DNA of 64,000 nt from Globisporangium splendens (lineage: Eukaryota; Oomycota; Peronosporomycetes; Pythiales; Pythiaceae), in the NCBI GenBank assembly GCA_006386115.1, contig VFIW01000046.1, forward strand, positions 186,001 to 250,000. Reading direction: 5' to 3'. The notes beneath the pieces are model-generated. The model was not told the DNA's origin and ran no database searches. It saw only the letters and a list, made by a program, of their open reading frames with translations. Positions within the stretch are counted from its first letter, which is position 1; each line of letters begins with the position of its first letter. Made by a program: the position numbers and the translations under genes. This document shows positions 54,666-64,000 of the stretch, piece by piece.

Positions 54666-56333
54666 TCAGACGGCCAGCGTTGGACTGCCGCTGACCACGG
54701 CGCCTGTCTGTCGCGTCGTGGTGCTCCTGCGAGTCGTCGTGGAAGCTCGAGTCGTCGTCGTCGTCGTTGTTGTTGTTGTTGCATTTCTAGTGGTCGCTGT
54801 CGAGAGGGAGTTGCGCTGCTGCTTGCTTGGGAATCCGTGAGGAAAGAACTCTTCAATATCTTCCAGCAGCTTCCGATTAGTCTCGGGGTAGAGCATAAAC
54901 ACCAGCAGCAATGCGGCGAGGCAGATCTGGAATGACACGAGCGAGAGCTCGGCGAGCTTTGGAAACAGCTCGCGAGCCCAGAATACGCACGTTCCGCTGA
55001 GCGCGCTGGTGATCCCCGTCGCCTTGGCGCGTACGTTGATGGGGAAAATCTCGGCGGGGTACAGCCAAATCACCGGTGTCCAACAGATCATGCAGCTCAA
55101 CATGACCGCGAGAGTCCCCAGGAGGATCCCCACCGCGCCGCCGCTGGTATCGCACGTACGCGCAAGAAGCTCGCCCTCGCAGTCCGAGATGACTGAGATC
55201 CCCGTGATCGCGTGTCCGAGGCTCATGCCGATTCCACCAATGAGCAAAAGCCGCCGTCGCCCACAGTAGTCCATGAAACCTAACGCTAGACCCGCGCTTA
55301 TTGTCTGCAAAACAAAGTACAGCGGAAAGTCGGCGCCAAAGATCGAGTCGTAGAAATCATGCGGTTTGCGAATTGCTACGACAGACGCAAACAGATCACT
55401 GGCGGTGCGCGCGAACACCAATACGAAGACCTGAAGCGCGATGACCATAAAGATCCGCTTGGTAATCGAGATGTTGATGAGCGTGTACCATCCTGGTGGA
55501 TCGCCAATCGCCGACGTTTGCGTCGCAATCGCATCCATTTCGTGCTGCACGAGCCACGTATCCCGCACGCGCTTGAGTGTGATCTCCGCGAGCTCCTTGC
55601 CCTTGTGCATGTACAACCATCGCGGCGTCTCCGGAAGGTAAATACCGCCAATCGCCAGGATCATTGCTAGGATGATACTCTTGAAATACACGATCTGCCA
55701 ATCTGTGTCTGTTTGCCGCTTGACCATCAACTGACGGCCAGTCAAGTACCCGCCTGTAAGCAACAGCTGCGCAAAACCAGCGAGCGCTCCACGGAATTCC
55801 CTTGCGACAACTTCGACGCAGTAAATGGGCAACGCGATCAGGTACATACCTCCAGCGATTCCCTGGAGCATTCGCCCCACGAGAATCACATCGTGTTCAC
55901 CCTTAGGGCTCAATGTGACCCACAACGTGGTCCCACAGAACAGCGCCATGCCCGCGACAATAGTCCACCGACGGCCGACAAAATCTGCGAGCAGCGCACC
56001 AAGGAATGCGCCGACAATGTACCCGATAATCGCCACGTTCGTCATCCAGTACGTGAAATCCGTCCACGGTTGCGGCATCTCGCTATTGGAACTCTTCGCG
56101 TCCTCAAAGGAGCAATCATCGTCGCTCATGCCCTTGTACCCGACGCAAAAGTCTTGAAGAAACGATTTCGACACCATCGCGATCGCCATCACACCTTGCT
56201 CGTAGCCGGTGCAGAACATGCCGATGCACGCGACGCCGCATTTCATAATGGCGCGTCGGCGGCTGCCCTCCGTGGGCATCTGCGTCGGCGACACCGGCAC
56301 GCGGCTACCCAGGATGTCCCTCGTCGACCGCAT
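54666..56333 (-). CDS. MFS sugar transporter
   Basis: Intronless, 555 aa from ATG 56333 (MRSTRDILGSRV). About twelve hydrophobic segments are visible. Sugar-porter signatures: DFVGRRW after TM2, VGRMLQGIAGG in TM4, LPETPRW after TM6, GRRRLLLIGG, and WLYPAEIFPINVRAKATGI followed by YPETNRKLLEDI after TM12. An acidic Cys-containing loop between TM1 and TM2 (FCVGYKGMSDDDCSF) should face outside. The C-terminal tail is Thr/Ser-rich with a run of ten Thr codons. It probably imports hexoses at the plasma membrane. The full set of TM segments and motifs argues for an intact gene. Confidence 0.9.
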   Translation of the reverse strand: MRSTRDILGSRVPVSPTQMPTEGSRRRAIMKCGVACIGMFCTGYEQGVMAIAMVSKSFLQDFCVGYKGMSDDDCSFEDAKSSNSEMPQPWTDFTYWMTNVAIIGYIVGAFLGALLADFVGRRWTIVAGMALFCGTTLWVTLSPKGEHDVILVGRMLQGIAGGMYLIALPIYCVEVVAREFRGALAGFAQLLLTGGYLTGRQLMVKRQTDTDWQIVYFKSIILAMILAIGGIYLPETPRWLYMHKGKELAEITLKRVRDTWLVQHEMDAIATQTSAIGDPPGWYTLINISITKRIFMVIALQVFVLVFARTASDLFASVVAIRKPHDFYDSIFGADFPLYFVLQTISAGLALGFMDYCGRRRLLLIGGIGMSLGHAITGISVISDCEGELLARTCDTSGGAVGILLGTLAVMLSCMICWTPVIWLYPAEIFPINVRAKATGITSALSGTCVFWARELFPKLAELSLVSFQICLAALLLVFMLYPETNRKLLEDIEEFFPHGFPSKQQRNSLSTATTRNATTTTTTTTTTRASTTTRRSTTTRQTGAVVSGSPTLAV

Positions 56334-56952
56334 CGTGCCGTGTCTCTTCTCTGTCTCTCGGAGTCTCTTTTGCGATGGCGAGTCGTTCACGGAATGGAAT
56401 CGAGCCCAATGCGATCTTCACGCACACACACACAGAGGGTCTCACTTGGGCAGCGATTGGATATCTATCCACCCACTCATTTGCAAATCAGCGAAAGAGT
56501 GAGCGAGAAAAATAGAAAGAACCAACGCGACTGTGTGCGGCTCTCTGTCCGACGCGAACAAGCGCATAAGAGAGAGAGAGAGAGAGAGAGGTGGAGAGGT
56601 CGCTGGATTTGCTGCTGTACCCACATCGTGGAACTTTATAAATCAGCGCATTTGGAGTCGAGCAGCAGCAGCGTCCATTGCGATAACTTATTCAGTCTTC
56701 ACTGTCGACTCGACAGAAAAGCATTCACTCTTGCTGTTGTCACACGTCGCAGGAAAGCTGAATTGACAATCATACTTACACGGATCGATACTGTGATAAC
56801 AATATCGAACTTATACGAGTCCATACTGTTAGGTATGCTATACCACTGTAAACGGTACATCGTACCAATGCGGATGGTACACCAACTCTTCTCAAAGTTG
56901 AACCCAAAGGAAAAGAAAGCAAAGAAGAAAGCCACGAAGCGACAGAGGCGCG
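56334..56952. promoter_or_regulatory. Divergent promoter region with GA microsatellite
   Basis: 619 bp between the transporter and the Rab gene. A (GA)n tract lies at about 56569-56590. No gene is seen. Confidence 0.5.
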
Positions 56953-58042
56953 ATGGAGCAGCAGTACGACGTTCTCTATAAAGGTGCGTACACGCTCCAC
57001 ATGCACATCATACGCGCGTATGTACACGCTATTTATTAACGCCGCTCTTTCGCTGTATGTTGATATGCATTTCAGTCGTGCTGGTGGGCGATCCGAGCGT
57101 CGGGAAGACGAACCTCCTGGCTACATTTCTCGCGTCCGAAGACAGTGACGACGCTCATAATAATAGTAATGTGGGCAGTGCAGCAGCAGCGAGCAGCGAT
57201 AACAACAAGAATGCGGGCGGCACGGTGAAAGGGTTCTCGTCCGTGCGGAAGCCGACGATCGGCGTCGAGTTTGGCACGAAGATCGTACAGCACCCGAACG
57301 GGAAAAGGATCAAGGCGCAGATCTGGGACACAGGTAAAGATGCTGGCACTATATGTGTATATGTATATTGCAACAAACGACTCTGGTCTAATGTGGTGTG
57401 GCGTGCGTGCGTGCGTGCGTATATTCTGTTTCATAGCGGGACAAGAGCGGTATCGAGCCATCACAAGCTCGTACGTAACTTGTTGTGGCTGCCTTTGCTG
57501 TGGATCCTATGGTACAGGGGTGCAAGGGGAAGATAAAGGCGTCATGCTAATTTGCTATGTTTAACGCCTGGTGCTTTTGTAGACACTATCGCCGCGCTGC
57601 TGGTGCGCTTGTGGTGTACGATGTGATGAATCGCGCATCGTTTGAGCACGCGCAGCAGCACTGGCTCAAGGAGCTCAAGGCGCAGGCAGACATCAGCAGC
57701 ACACTCACCAAGTGCATCGCGCTCGTCGGCAACAAGATCGATCTCCTTGACACTAACAGCACAACCACAGCATCACCAGCAGCATTTGTGTCAGACGAGC
57801 TCCATGACTCGGTCGTGCTGCAGCTCAACGTGATCGGCCAGCGCTCGTCAGCGAAAACGGGGCAGAACGTGCGCAAGACGTTCGAGGATCTGCTGATCGC
57901 GATCTACGACGAGGACAAGGGCAAGTATCAGCGTCTGGAGCGTGCCGCGACGATTCACTTGGAGGAAAACAACAAGGCATCGGGCTCCTTCAAGAACGGC
58001 AGCCACCAACGATCCGATCTCAGCAAGTGCTGTTCTGTCTAA
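56953..58042 (+). CDS. Rab-family small GTPase with unusual insertions
   Basis: Exons 56953-56983, 57076-57333, 57437-57470 and 57583-58042 join in frame to 260 aa. G-motifs: GDPSVGKT (G1), the switch-I Thr in KPTIGVEFG, WDTAGQERYRAITS (G3), GNKID (G4) and SAKTG (G5). The C-terminus ends CCSV, a geranylgeranylation type. Compared with a 200-residue Rab there is an Asp/Asn/Ser/Ala-rich insertion of about 35 residues between G1 and switch I, and a Thr/Ser-rich insertion between G4 and G5. The core (YRAITSSHYRRAAGALVVYDV) resembles the Rab11 group. It should regulate vesicle traffic; the insertions are low complexity and probably loop out. Confidence 0.88.
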
Positions 58043-58255
58043 GCGCAACAGCAACCGTGTGTGGCTATAAAGGAGAAGCAAAAGAAAGAGAAAAAGGCGA
58101 GCGTCATGGTATAAAAGGAGAGGTAACACTGCGAATCAAATGCACGGGGAATTGTGTCATCTAACGACCTTTTGCGCGATTGTATATAGTAAGGTGACGA
58201 TTATGCATGAAGGTATGAAGGTGTGCGTACTGTTTACCTTTTACTGTGTCTAAAG

Positions 58256-59394
58256 CTATAGCTTGCTCTTTGGGTTGGAGATGCCCGAGTAGAGCGGGTC
58301 GATGTGATCCTCGTTGTCGCTCTCGGCGCCGATGCGGATGCCGTCGCGCACGGCGAAGAGCGTGCCCACGCGCTCGCCCTTGAGCAAGCGCAGCAGCGAG
58401 CCCGGCTCGGCCTTGGCGATCACGGCCGCGCGCACAGCGCCGCTGTCGACGGCGCGGATGCACGAGTGCAGCTTGTCCTTCTGGCCCACGGGACCGACGC
58501 GGGACTGTGGCGAGATGATGCCCGTGTCCGAGGGCTTGAATTCGTGGATCAGCGTCTTGCCCGAGCCATCTACAGAAGAGGATATAATGTCAACACATTG
58601 GACTCCATGGACGACGAATTTGAAAGCGGATATGCAGGTATTGTTACCTGCATTGGCCGTGTACACGCCGTCGATGTCGGTGAGGATGATCATGAGGTCG
58701 ACGCCCAATTCCTGCGCGAAGAGCGACGCGAGCGAGTCGTTGTCCCAGGCGATCTTCTTGTCCTGGATAAGCGGCGTCTTGCGCAGCGTGATGACGTCGT
58801 TCTCGTTGATCACGGGGATGATGCCGACGTCCAGCAGCGTGCGCACGGTCTTCTTGAGGTTCTGGCGCACAGTCGGGATGCGGAAATCGGCGTCCGACGC
58901 CAGCAGCTGCGAGCACGCGAGGTGGTACTGCGCGAAGAGCATCTCGTAGAGCGATTGCAGCCCCGACTGGCCCGCGGCTGCGCACGCCTTCTCGAAGAAG
59001 TTGACGGACTCGCCGACGCGCCCGCCCAAGTGCGACTGCATCGAGCCCGAGAGCAGGTACTGGCGGTGCAGCACCATCTTACCGATCGCCACCGAGCCGC
59101 TCGACACGAGGATGATGTTGTGGCCCTGCATGTGCAGCATCGCGATCTACAAAAGAGCAGCAGCAGACACAAAGAGTTTAGTGGAGAGTATAAAGAGCCG
59201 CAAAGAGAGAGAGAGAGAGAGAGCGTATGTATGCACATGCGTACCTGCTCGACGATGGCGCCAATCTGACCCATGGCGAGCACGCCGTCGGTCGAGTGCA
59301 CGATCTCCGTGCCGATTTTGACGAGGATCGTGCGCGCGCGCTTGAGTTCTCGGCGCACGTCGTCGTCCACGGCTTCCTGCGCGCACGATGCCAT
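58256..59394 (-). CDS. Glutamate 5-kinase
   Basis: Exons 59394-59245, 59146-58648 and 58569-58256 join in frame to 320 aa. It phosphorylates glutamate as the first step of proline synthesis. Family blocks: RTILVKIGTEIV at the N-terminus, ILVSSGSVAIG, VIPVINENDVI, DNDSLASLFAQELGVDLMIILTDIDGVYT and AVIAKAEPGSLLRLLKGERVGTLF. The C-terminal PUA domain of many bacterial enzymes is absent and there is no fused gamma-glutamyl phosphate reductase as in plant and animal P5CS, so this is the stand-alone kinase. Intron 1 contains a (GA)n tract (about 59205-59224). Confidence 0.92.
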
Positions 59395-59994
59395 TCTATC
59401 TATCTGTCTGTGTATATGTCTGTGTGTGTGTGTGGTGCTTGAGTGCGAAGAGAGGAAGAGAGAGGAATGGCACTGCGTCTCTCGTGCTGGTCATGTAAAA
59501 ATTGTCTGTTTGCGCGACCAAACTGGCCATATTTAGCAAATACTCATTATAGAGAGGCTTTACAGATTGTGTTTTGCATTTATTTATAGGCATTTAGCAT
59601 CATGATGAGCGTGTATATTGGATTTAAGCAGGTATTGTTGGAGCCAGCGACTGGGAACGCTCCGATCTTCCGCGCAACTTCTTCTGGTGAGAAGCGTCGG
59701 CACTTCGCAGCACAATGGAAAATGAAGGCGCAGTTTATCCAATGCCGCATTAATAGATACACACACCTCCTATCGTTCCATACCCAACGCTCTACACACA
59801 CAAGCGGAATACGCAATTGCCTGTACATGCCACCATAGCGCGCTCTCTCTCTGGATGTGAATGTGTATGTGTTGATATTGTTTTGTTGTTTGTGTATTTT
59901 CTTGTCTTTTGCCTGTATTCCAAACTCTGCTACTTCTTCCTCCACTCTCGCTGCGTCTTCAAGCGCTTAAGCCTCGTGTCCCTCCCATTCTCTT
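59395..59994. other. Intergenic between two minus-strand genes
   Basis: 600 bp with GT/TG-rich microsatellite-like stretches (about 59410-59435). No gene was recognised. The 5' flank of glutamate 5-kinase and the 3' flank of the Rieske gene share it. Confidence 0.4.
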
Positions 59995-61098
59995 CTAACC
60001 GAGAAGCACCTTGTTCTCTTCGATGAATTTGTACGGAGGGATCTCGAGGTTGAGCGGCGCAGGACCCTTGCGGATACGACCCGAGAGGTCGTAGTGCGAG
60101 CCGTGGCACGGACAGAACCAGCCGCCGTACTCGCCCGCGTTCGACGTTGGCACACAGCCCAAGTGCGTGCACACACCCAACACGATGAGCCACTTTGGGT
60201 TCTGCACACGGACGTCGTCCGTCTCCGGGTCCTTCAGGTTGGCCACGTTTACATCCTTCGAGATCGTGATCTCCTTGTCGGTACGGTGCTTGATGAAGAT
60301 CGGCTTGCCGCGCCATTTGACCGTCACGGTCGCACCCTCGTCGATGTTGCTCAGGTCGAACTCAGCCGTCGCGAGCGCCAACACATCAGCCGACGCGCTC
60401 ATCGAGCCCACAAACTTGATGACAGCGAGACGGCCCGCTGTCGCGTACGCCACGCGCGCGCCACCGAGCAAAAAGTACGTGAACGCACGCTTCGACGGGT
60501 CGCCGGCGCTGATGCGATCCTTCTCAAAGTAATGGTCTGGCGACGCGAAGTTGTCCACCACAGCCTTGGTGCTCATACCGGCACCACGGGCTAGTTGCAG
60601 AAGCAAATAGCAAGTACACAAGCTCCGAGTTAGTTCACGTCCTGTCTGTTTCTCATACAAAATCAAATTATATATATATATATATGCAGCGTTTGATCTC
60701 CGTCGCACAAAAGCAATAAATGGGAAATCGCACACATGCACGCATGCAACCCCTGATAATCAGACCCCTCCCACCAAAGCCAAACAGCGTTACAACACCG
60801 CCAAAACAGGTGTCTGCATAACGCACGTCCTTGTGGCGTTCTTACATACGAGAGGCGCTCCAACGTCAGCGCCATTCGCCCCTATCGTCATAGTGGTCGC
60901 ATAGCCGCGGGTCAGGCGACCATATCAACAGCTTGTGGTCGCACGCAACGCACGCTAGCGGAAACAGGAGAGGGGGACGGAGGGAGGGGACCGGTGTATC
61001 TGGAAACGCGCGCACATAACATAGGGGAGAGGTGGCTCACCTTGGAAGGCCTGCGCGCATCGCGGCGCGACGGACTTGCTCAGCTTGTTCAGCAACAT
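59995..61098 (-). CDS. Rieske iron-sulfur protein of the cytochrome bc1 complex
   Basis: Exons 61098-61041 and 60590-59995 join in frame to 217 aa. [18 protein letters not shown] is a mitochondrial presequence. One TM helix lies around residues 50-75 ([22 protein letters not shown]). The 2Fe-2S motifs CTHLGC and CPCHGSHYD with their Cys and His ligands are present, followed by [12 protein letters not shown]. It carries electrons from ubiquinol to cytochrome c1 in complex III. The 450-bp intron is long for this window and contains an (AT)n run (60667-60687). Other splice choices in that intron break the frame. Confidence 0.93.
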
Positions 61099-61834
61099 GG
61101 TGGCAGGCGGATGCGAGGAGTCCTTGCTCGTGTGTCTGGGGGAGCTACGCTGTGTGGTGGGGAACGAGGAGCGGCGGGCGACACTTCTTTTTCTCCAAGT
61201 GTGTTGGTGGTCTCTTTTGGGCGAGGTTTTTCTACAGTTGGCAAGGTTATTTTGACAAGTGTTGAGACTGTTTGACACGGATTGGAGAGGGGATGCGGTT
61301 ATAGAGGCTTATGAAGCAACACGAACAGTGGTTTTTGATAGGACAGCAGAGCGGTGAGTCTGTGGTATGCTCAGACAGATCCAAATATAGAGAAACACAG
61401 TACTCTTGTTGCTGTAGTGTAAAGCTATCTCCAGTGTCTCTTCTGGTGGCCTAGTTGACCCTGAAGCAATGAGACTTGTGCTCGCATCTCGCGCTTCCAC
61501 AATCAAGTTTAAAGCAAATTCCGAGGGTGCATTTGCGACCCCAAAAAACCACTGCAATCGTCGTCAACGCAAGCCAGATGCGTTTTAAACACCTCTCACA
61601 CACCTGTCATCTCAAAATCACGACTGTTCTAAACATTCAGTCTTTGTGCAATATGTTGCACGAGTGTGAAGACAGGGGCCAGTAATCGAACGCTATCGAA
61701 TCACCTAGAAGCGGTTCGTGTACGCTCTCTCTTCATATGATGATGCGAAATGCGCAGTCATTCCTCAAGCCAACGGTTCGCGCGCAAGTGCCCACCCACA
61801 GCAGGAGTTCCAGTAGACAAGAAAGCAGATCAGT
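61099..61834. other. Intergenic (divergent promoters)
   Basis: 736 bp between the Rieske gene and the small gene at 61835. No coding frame was recognised. Confidence 0.4.
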
Positions 61835-62080
61835 ATGTCGTTCTTCCAGCGCCTCGTGTCGTACGTGGTCAACGACGTGGCCGTGAAGGCGCTCGCCAAC
61901 AACCGCGCGTTCCAGCGCTTCGCGCTCAAGACGCACCACCGCGTGGAGGACGCCAAGAACATGGCCGAGACCGGCGCGTCCGCGTTCCTCTCGAGCATCG
62001 AGAAGGAGCTCCCGAAGGTCAAGGAGTTCTCGAACGCACTGAAGGACGAAATCGCCAAGGATCTCAAGAAAATGAAGTAG
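61835..62080 (+). CDS. Small unknown protein, 81 aa
   Basis: MSFFQRLVSYVVNDVAVKAL at the N-terminus, then FQRFALKTHHRVEDAKN, and a Lys/Glu-rich helical tail ending KDLKKMK. Codon use is GC-rich as in the flanking housekeeping genes. The protein is all-helical by eye, with an amphipathic start that could act as a mitochondrial signal. I recognise the look of a conserved small eukaryotic protein but cannot name a family. Confidence 0.65.
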   Translation: MSFFQRLVSYVVNDVAVKALANNRAFQRFALKTHHRVEDAKNMAETGASAFLSSIEKELPKVKEFSNALKDEIAKDLKKMK

Positions 62081-63129
62081 AGTGGGCGATGGAGAGCATT
62101 GCCGAGAAACAACACAACGAAGAAGATACACATTGTACGCATGAAGAAACAACGGACGAGCGGACGAGTCGAGAGTAGCGAGTGAGGCGAACCAGAAAGC
62201 AGCAGCAAGCGATGCCGTTTGTAGATGGAAGAACGAGATGCAGTCATAGCGTTGAAGGTTCCATGTATGCTCATTTGAAGCTGTTGTTGCTGTTGGGCTG
62301 CGCTCCTGAAGAGCTGCTCGTGGCGACGTTGACTGGAAAGGAAGATGCTTTTTGCTGATGTTATTATAATATAATTGATTTATATCTATGCATGCCGATC
62401 GCTTTTGCGTTTGCTTTCAGCGAGTGTGGCACGTGCATTTGTGGCTGTGGAGATGGATAAAATACGAGGTGGTAGTAGTAGACATGTGGGTGCGGTCCTG
62501 TCGTGGCGGCGACACACAGTGGATCTGGCGCGCATGCGACACACTTTCACACCAAGTCTCTCTTTTGTTCCTTTAGCGTTCGTTCTGCCTGTAGTGTTTA
62601 GTCCGTGAAGCAATGCTCTGGCAAGAGGCAGGCGCTTGATCTGGTTCCAGCACCACGCAGTCGCTGGATTTGCTACAGCAATGTGCTTGACCGCATTTCC
62701 AGTATCTTTTGTGACGCGGAATGCAGATACTCAAGTAGCATGTGGCAAACAAAAGTTTATGGAGCTTTAAACGCTTTTTGGGGCACAGAGCGCAACAGAT
62801 CCGAGCGCGCTCATCTCGCCCTTTTCGGTAGTGCAGCACCTGTATGATGTCGATCATTGGATAATCCACAAGACCAGAACCACAAAGTCAACGCCGCACG
62901 AAAGTTTGTTTTTTTGTTTTGTTTTTTTGCGGGCACCCACCATGTTTCTCTCATTTCCGAACAAGGGGAAATCTTCATGACGGCAATACCTCGTTTGCTT
63001 TTCTCTCCTCTGGTAAATCATTTTGAAGTACGAACCGAGAAGAAAACGCAGCCCCACACGCGCGAACGTGTCGCATCCAGACCATCTCCAGTCGTCGTTA
63101 TATCTGATTCGTGGCGCACCGGTTGCCTT
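62081..63129. other. Intergenic, no gene seen
   Basis: About 1 kb with T-rich tracts (62909-62928) and no convincing coding frame. Confidence 0.45.
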
Positions 63130-64000
63130 TTAAAGCAGCTGCTCACTGCGAATGGCTTCAAACGCGAGCTTGCGCCACAACAACTTGACAAACACCTCAG
63201 CATCGTCGTCGAGAACCAACTGCAACTCGGTTAGAATCTCTTCTGGTTTCGCGTGCTGGTCCAGTTTCTTGAGGATGAACTCGATAAGCGTCGGCTCTTC
63301 TTCGCCGAGATACTCGACGATCTTTTTCGCTACCCATGGAGCCATTTTGTCAGCCACAACCTTGTGCTAAGCATGACAACGAGGAATACAATACTGTAAG
63401 GTTTTAGGAATCACAGGTGTGGATTGCTTGTGTGTGAGGAGGACGTTACCTTGTCTACAGCCTTCCAGTCGATTGGATACCCAAAAAGCTCGGCTGTCTC
63501 GGTCGGGATTTGTTCAATCAAGCTCTTGACATCCTGAAAAAAGAAACAACAAAATCAGTCTATTACTTGGGTCTACACTCATCGGTAGCAATAGGTTTGT
63601 ACATGCACGCACCCCAGATCGAATGTTAATCCTCGCAACTGTGGTTGCCACACGCTGCTGAACGGACGCGCCAGCAAGCTTCTCGTCTTCGGTGTAGTCA
63701 ATTGGCACGATTTCACGAACTGGTTTCACTTCGACTTCTTCTTCCAATGTAAACACGGACACATTCGGGCTGCATACACACAAGAAAAATAGCAAATAAA
63801 GTCAGCACGAATGGTTGCTAGTACACAACGTCAACATGCAAAAGCACCAACGTACGCGACAACAGGCTTCTCTTTCTTGCTTGCAGCGCTCTGCATTTTC
63901 AGACCCAAAACGACCTTCGGCATGACTTTTGGAGTCTCCTCCTCCACGACCTTCTCTGCTGCTTCCACGACATTGTCATCTGCTTTCTTGTTCTTTGACG
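63130..64000 (-). CDS. RBM25-like splicing factor, C-terminal part (5' end outside window)
   Basis: Exons 64000-63856 (partial), 63769-63614, 63533-63451 and 63366-63130 join in frame. The first part is Lys/Glu-rich (KVVEEETPKVMPKVVLGLKM), as in the RBM25 central region. TLEEEVEVKPVREIVPIDYTEDEK follows, and then a PWI domain (SLIEQIPTETAELFGYPIDWKAV...MAPWVAKKIVEYLGEEEPTLIEFILKKL...ILTELQLVLDDDAEVFVKLLWRKL). RBM25 binds RNA and acts with U1 snRNP in splice-site choice; PWI binds nucleic acid. The RRM domain should lie beyond the right edge. Confidence 0.9.

Noticed and set aside
55713..56981. 422-codon plus-strand frame across the transporter 5' half
   Set aside because: His/Arg-rich shadow of the MFS gene, running through the promoter and into the Rab start.
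60594..61040. Extra exon in the Rieske intron (GGGCGAATGGCGCTGACG region)
   Set aside because: Including it breaks the reading frame, whereas direct joining of 61041 to 60590 is in phase.
1..64000. CRISPR arrays, bacterial operons, tRNA or rRNA genes
   Set aside because: Introns, mitochondrial presequences and oomycete initiators show nuclear eukaryotic DNA. I saw no tRNA cloverleaf, rRNA or regularly spaced repeats, though I could not run a tRNA scan.

Overview
The window looks like nuclear DNA of an oomycete (Phytophthora/Pythium type). Genes are compact, introns are short (mostly about 70-110 bp) with GTRNGT-type donors, the cluster promoters carry a GCTCATTCC-(N)GCTTTTG initiator like the known oomycete Inr/FPR core promoter, and secreted trypsin-like proteases are expanded. 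All calls are from reading the sequence; nothing was searched.

Layout. 0.4-2.8 kb: an unresolved, frame-broken gene. 2.9-10.2 kb: housekeeping genes (an unknown 327-aa protein, a GRAB-type golgin, a uroporphyrinogen-III methyltransferase, a mitochondrial two-domain FKBP). 10.5-32.8 kb: a plastic accessory region with six 270-aa secreted trypsin-like proteases. Two are an inverted pair (10.5-14.5 kb) and four surround a second inverted repeat of 4.1 kb arms (21.3-31.2 kb). An internally deleted hAT transposase and a broken LINE lie between them. 35.0-39.6 kb: a third inverted repeat carrying two copies of a secreted periplasmic-binding-protein-like gene, one with a +1 frameshift. 39.9-64 kb: mostly housekeeping genes (FRA10AC1, Asp/Asn beta-hydroxylase, RluA pseudouridine synthase, ANK-TPR protein, MFS sugar transporter, Rab, glutamate 5-kinase, Rieske protein, RBM25), with several disrupted genes among them (a BTB gene with four stops, an ankyrin gene, and a coding remnant at 53.3 kb).

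The main story is architectural. Three separate loci, all encoding secreted proteins, have been duplicated head to head as near-palindromes around central spacers of about 1.4-1.8 kb. The second palindrome was then altered by a 2.85-kb tandem duplication whose junction fuses two protease paralogs in frame. A nine-base motif, ATCTGAGAA, recurs upstream of the proteases in gene orientation.
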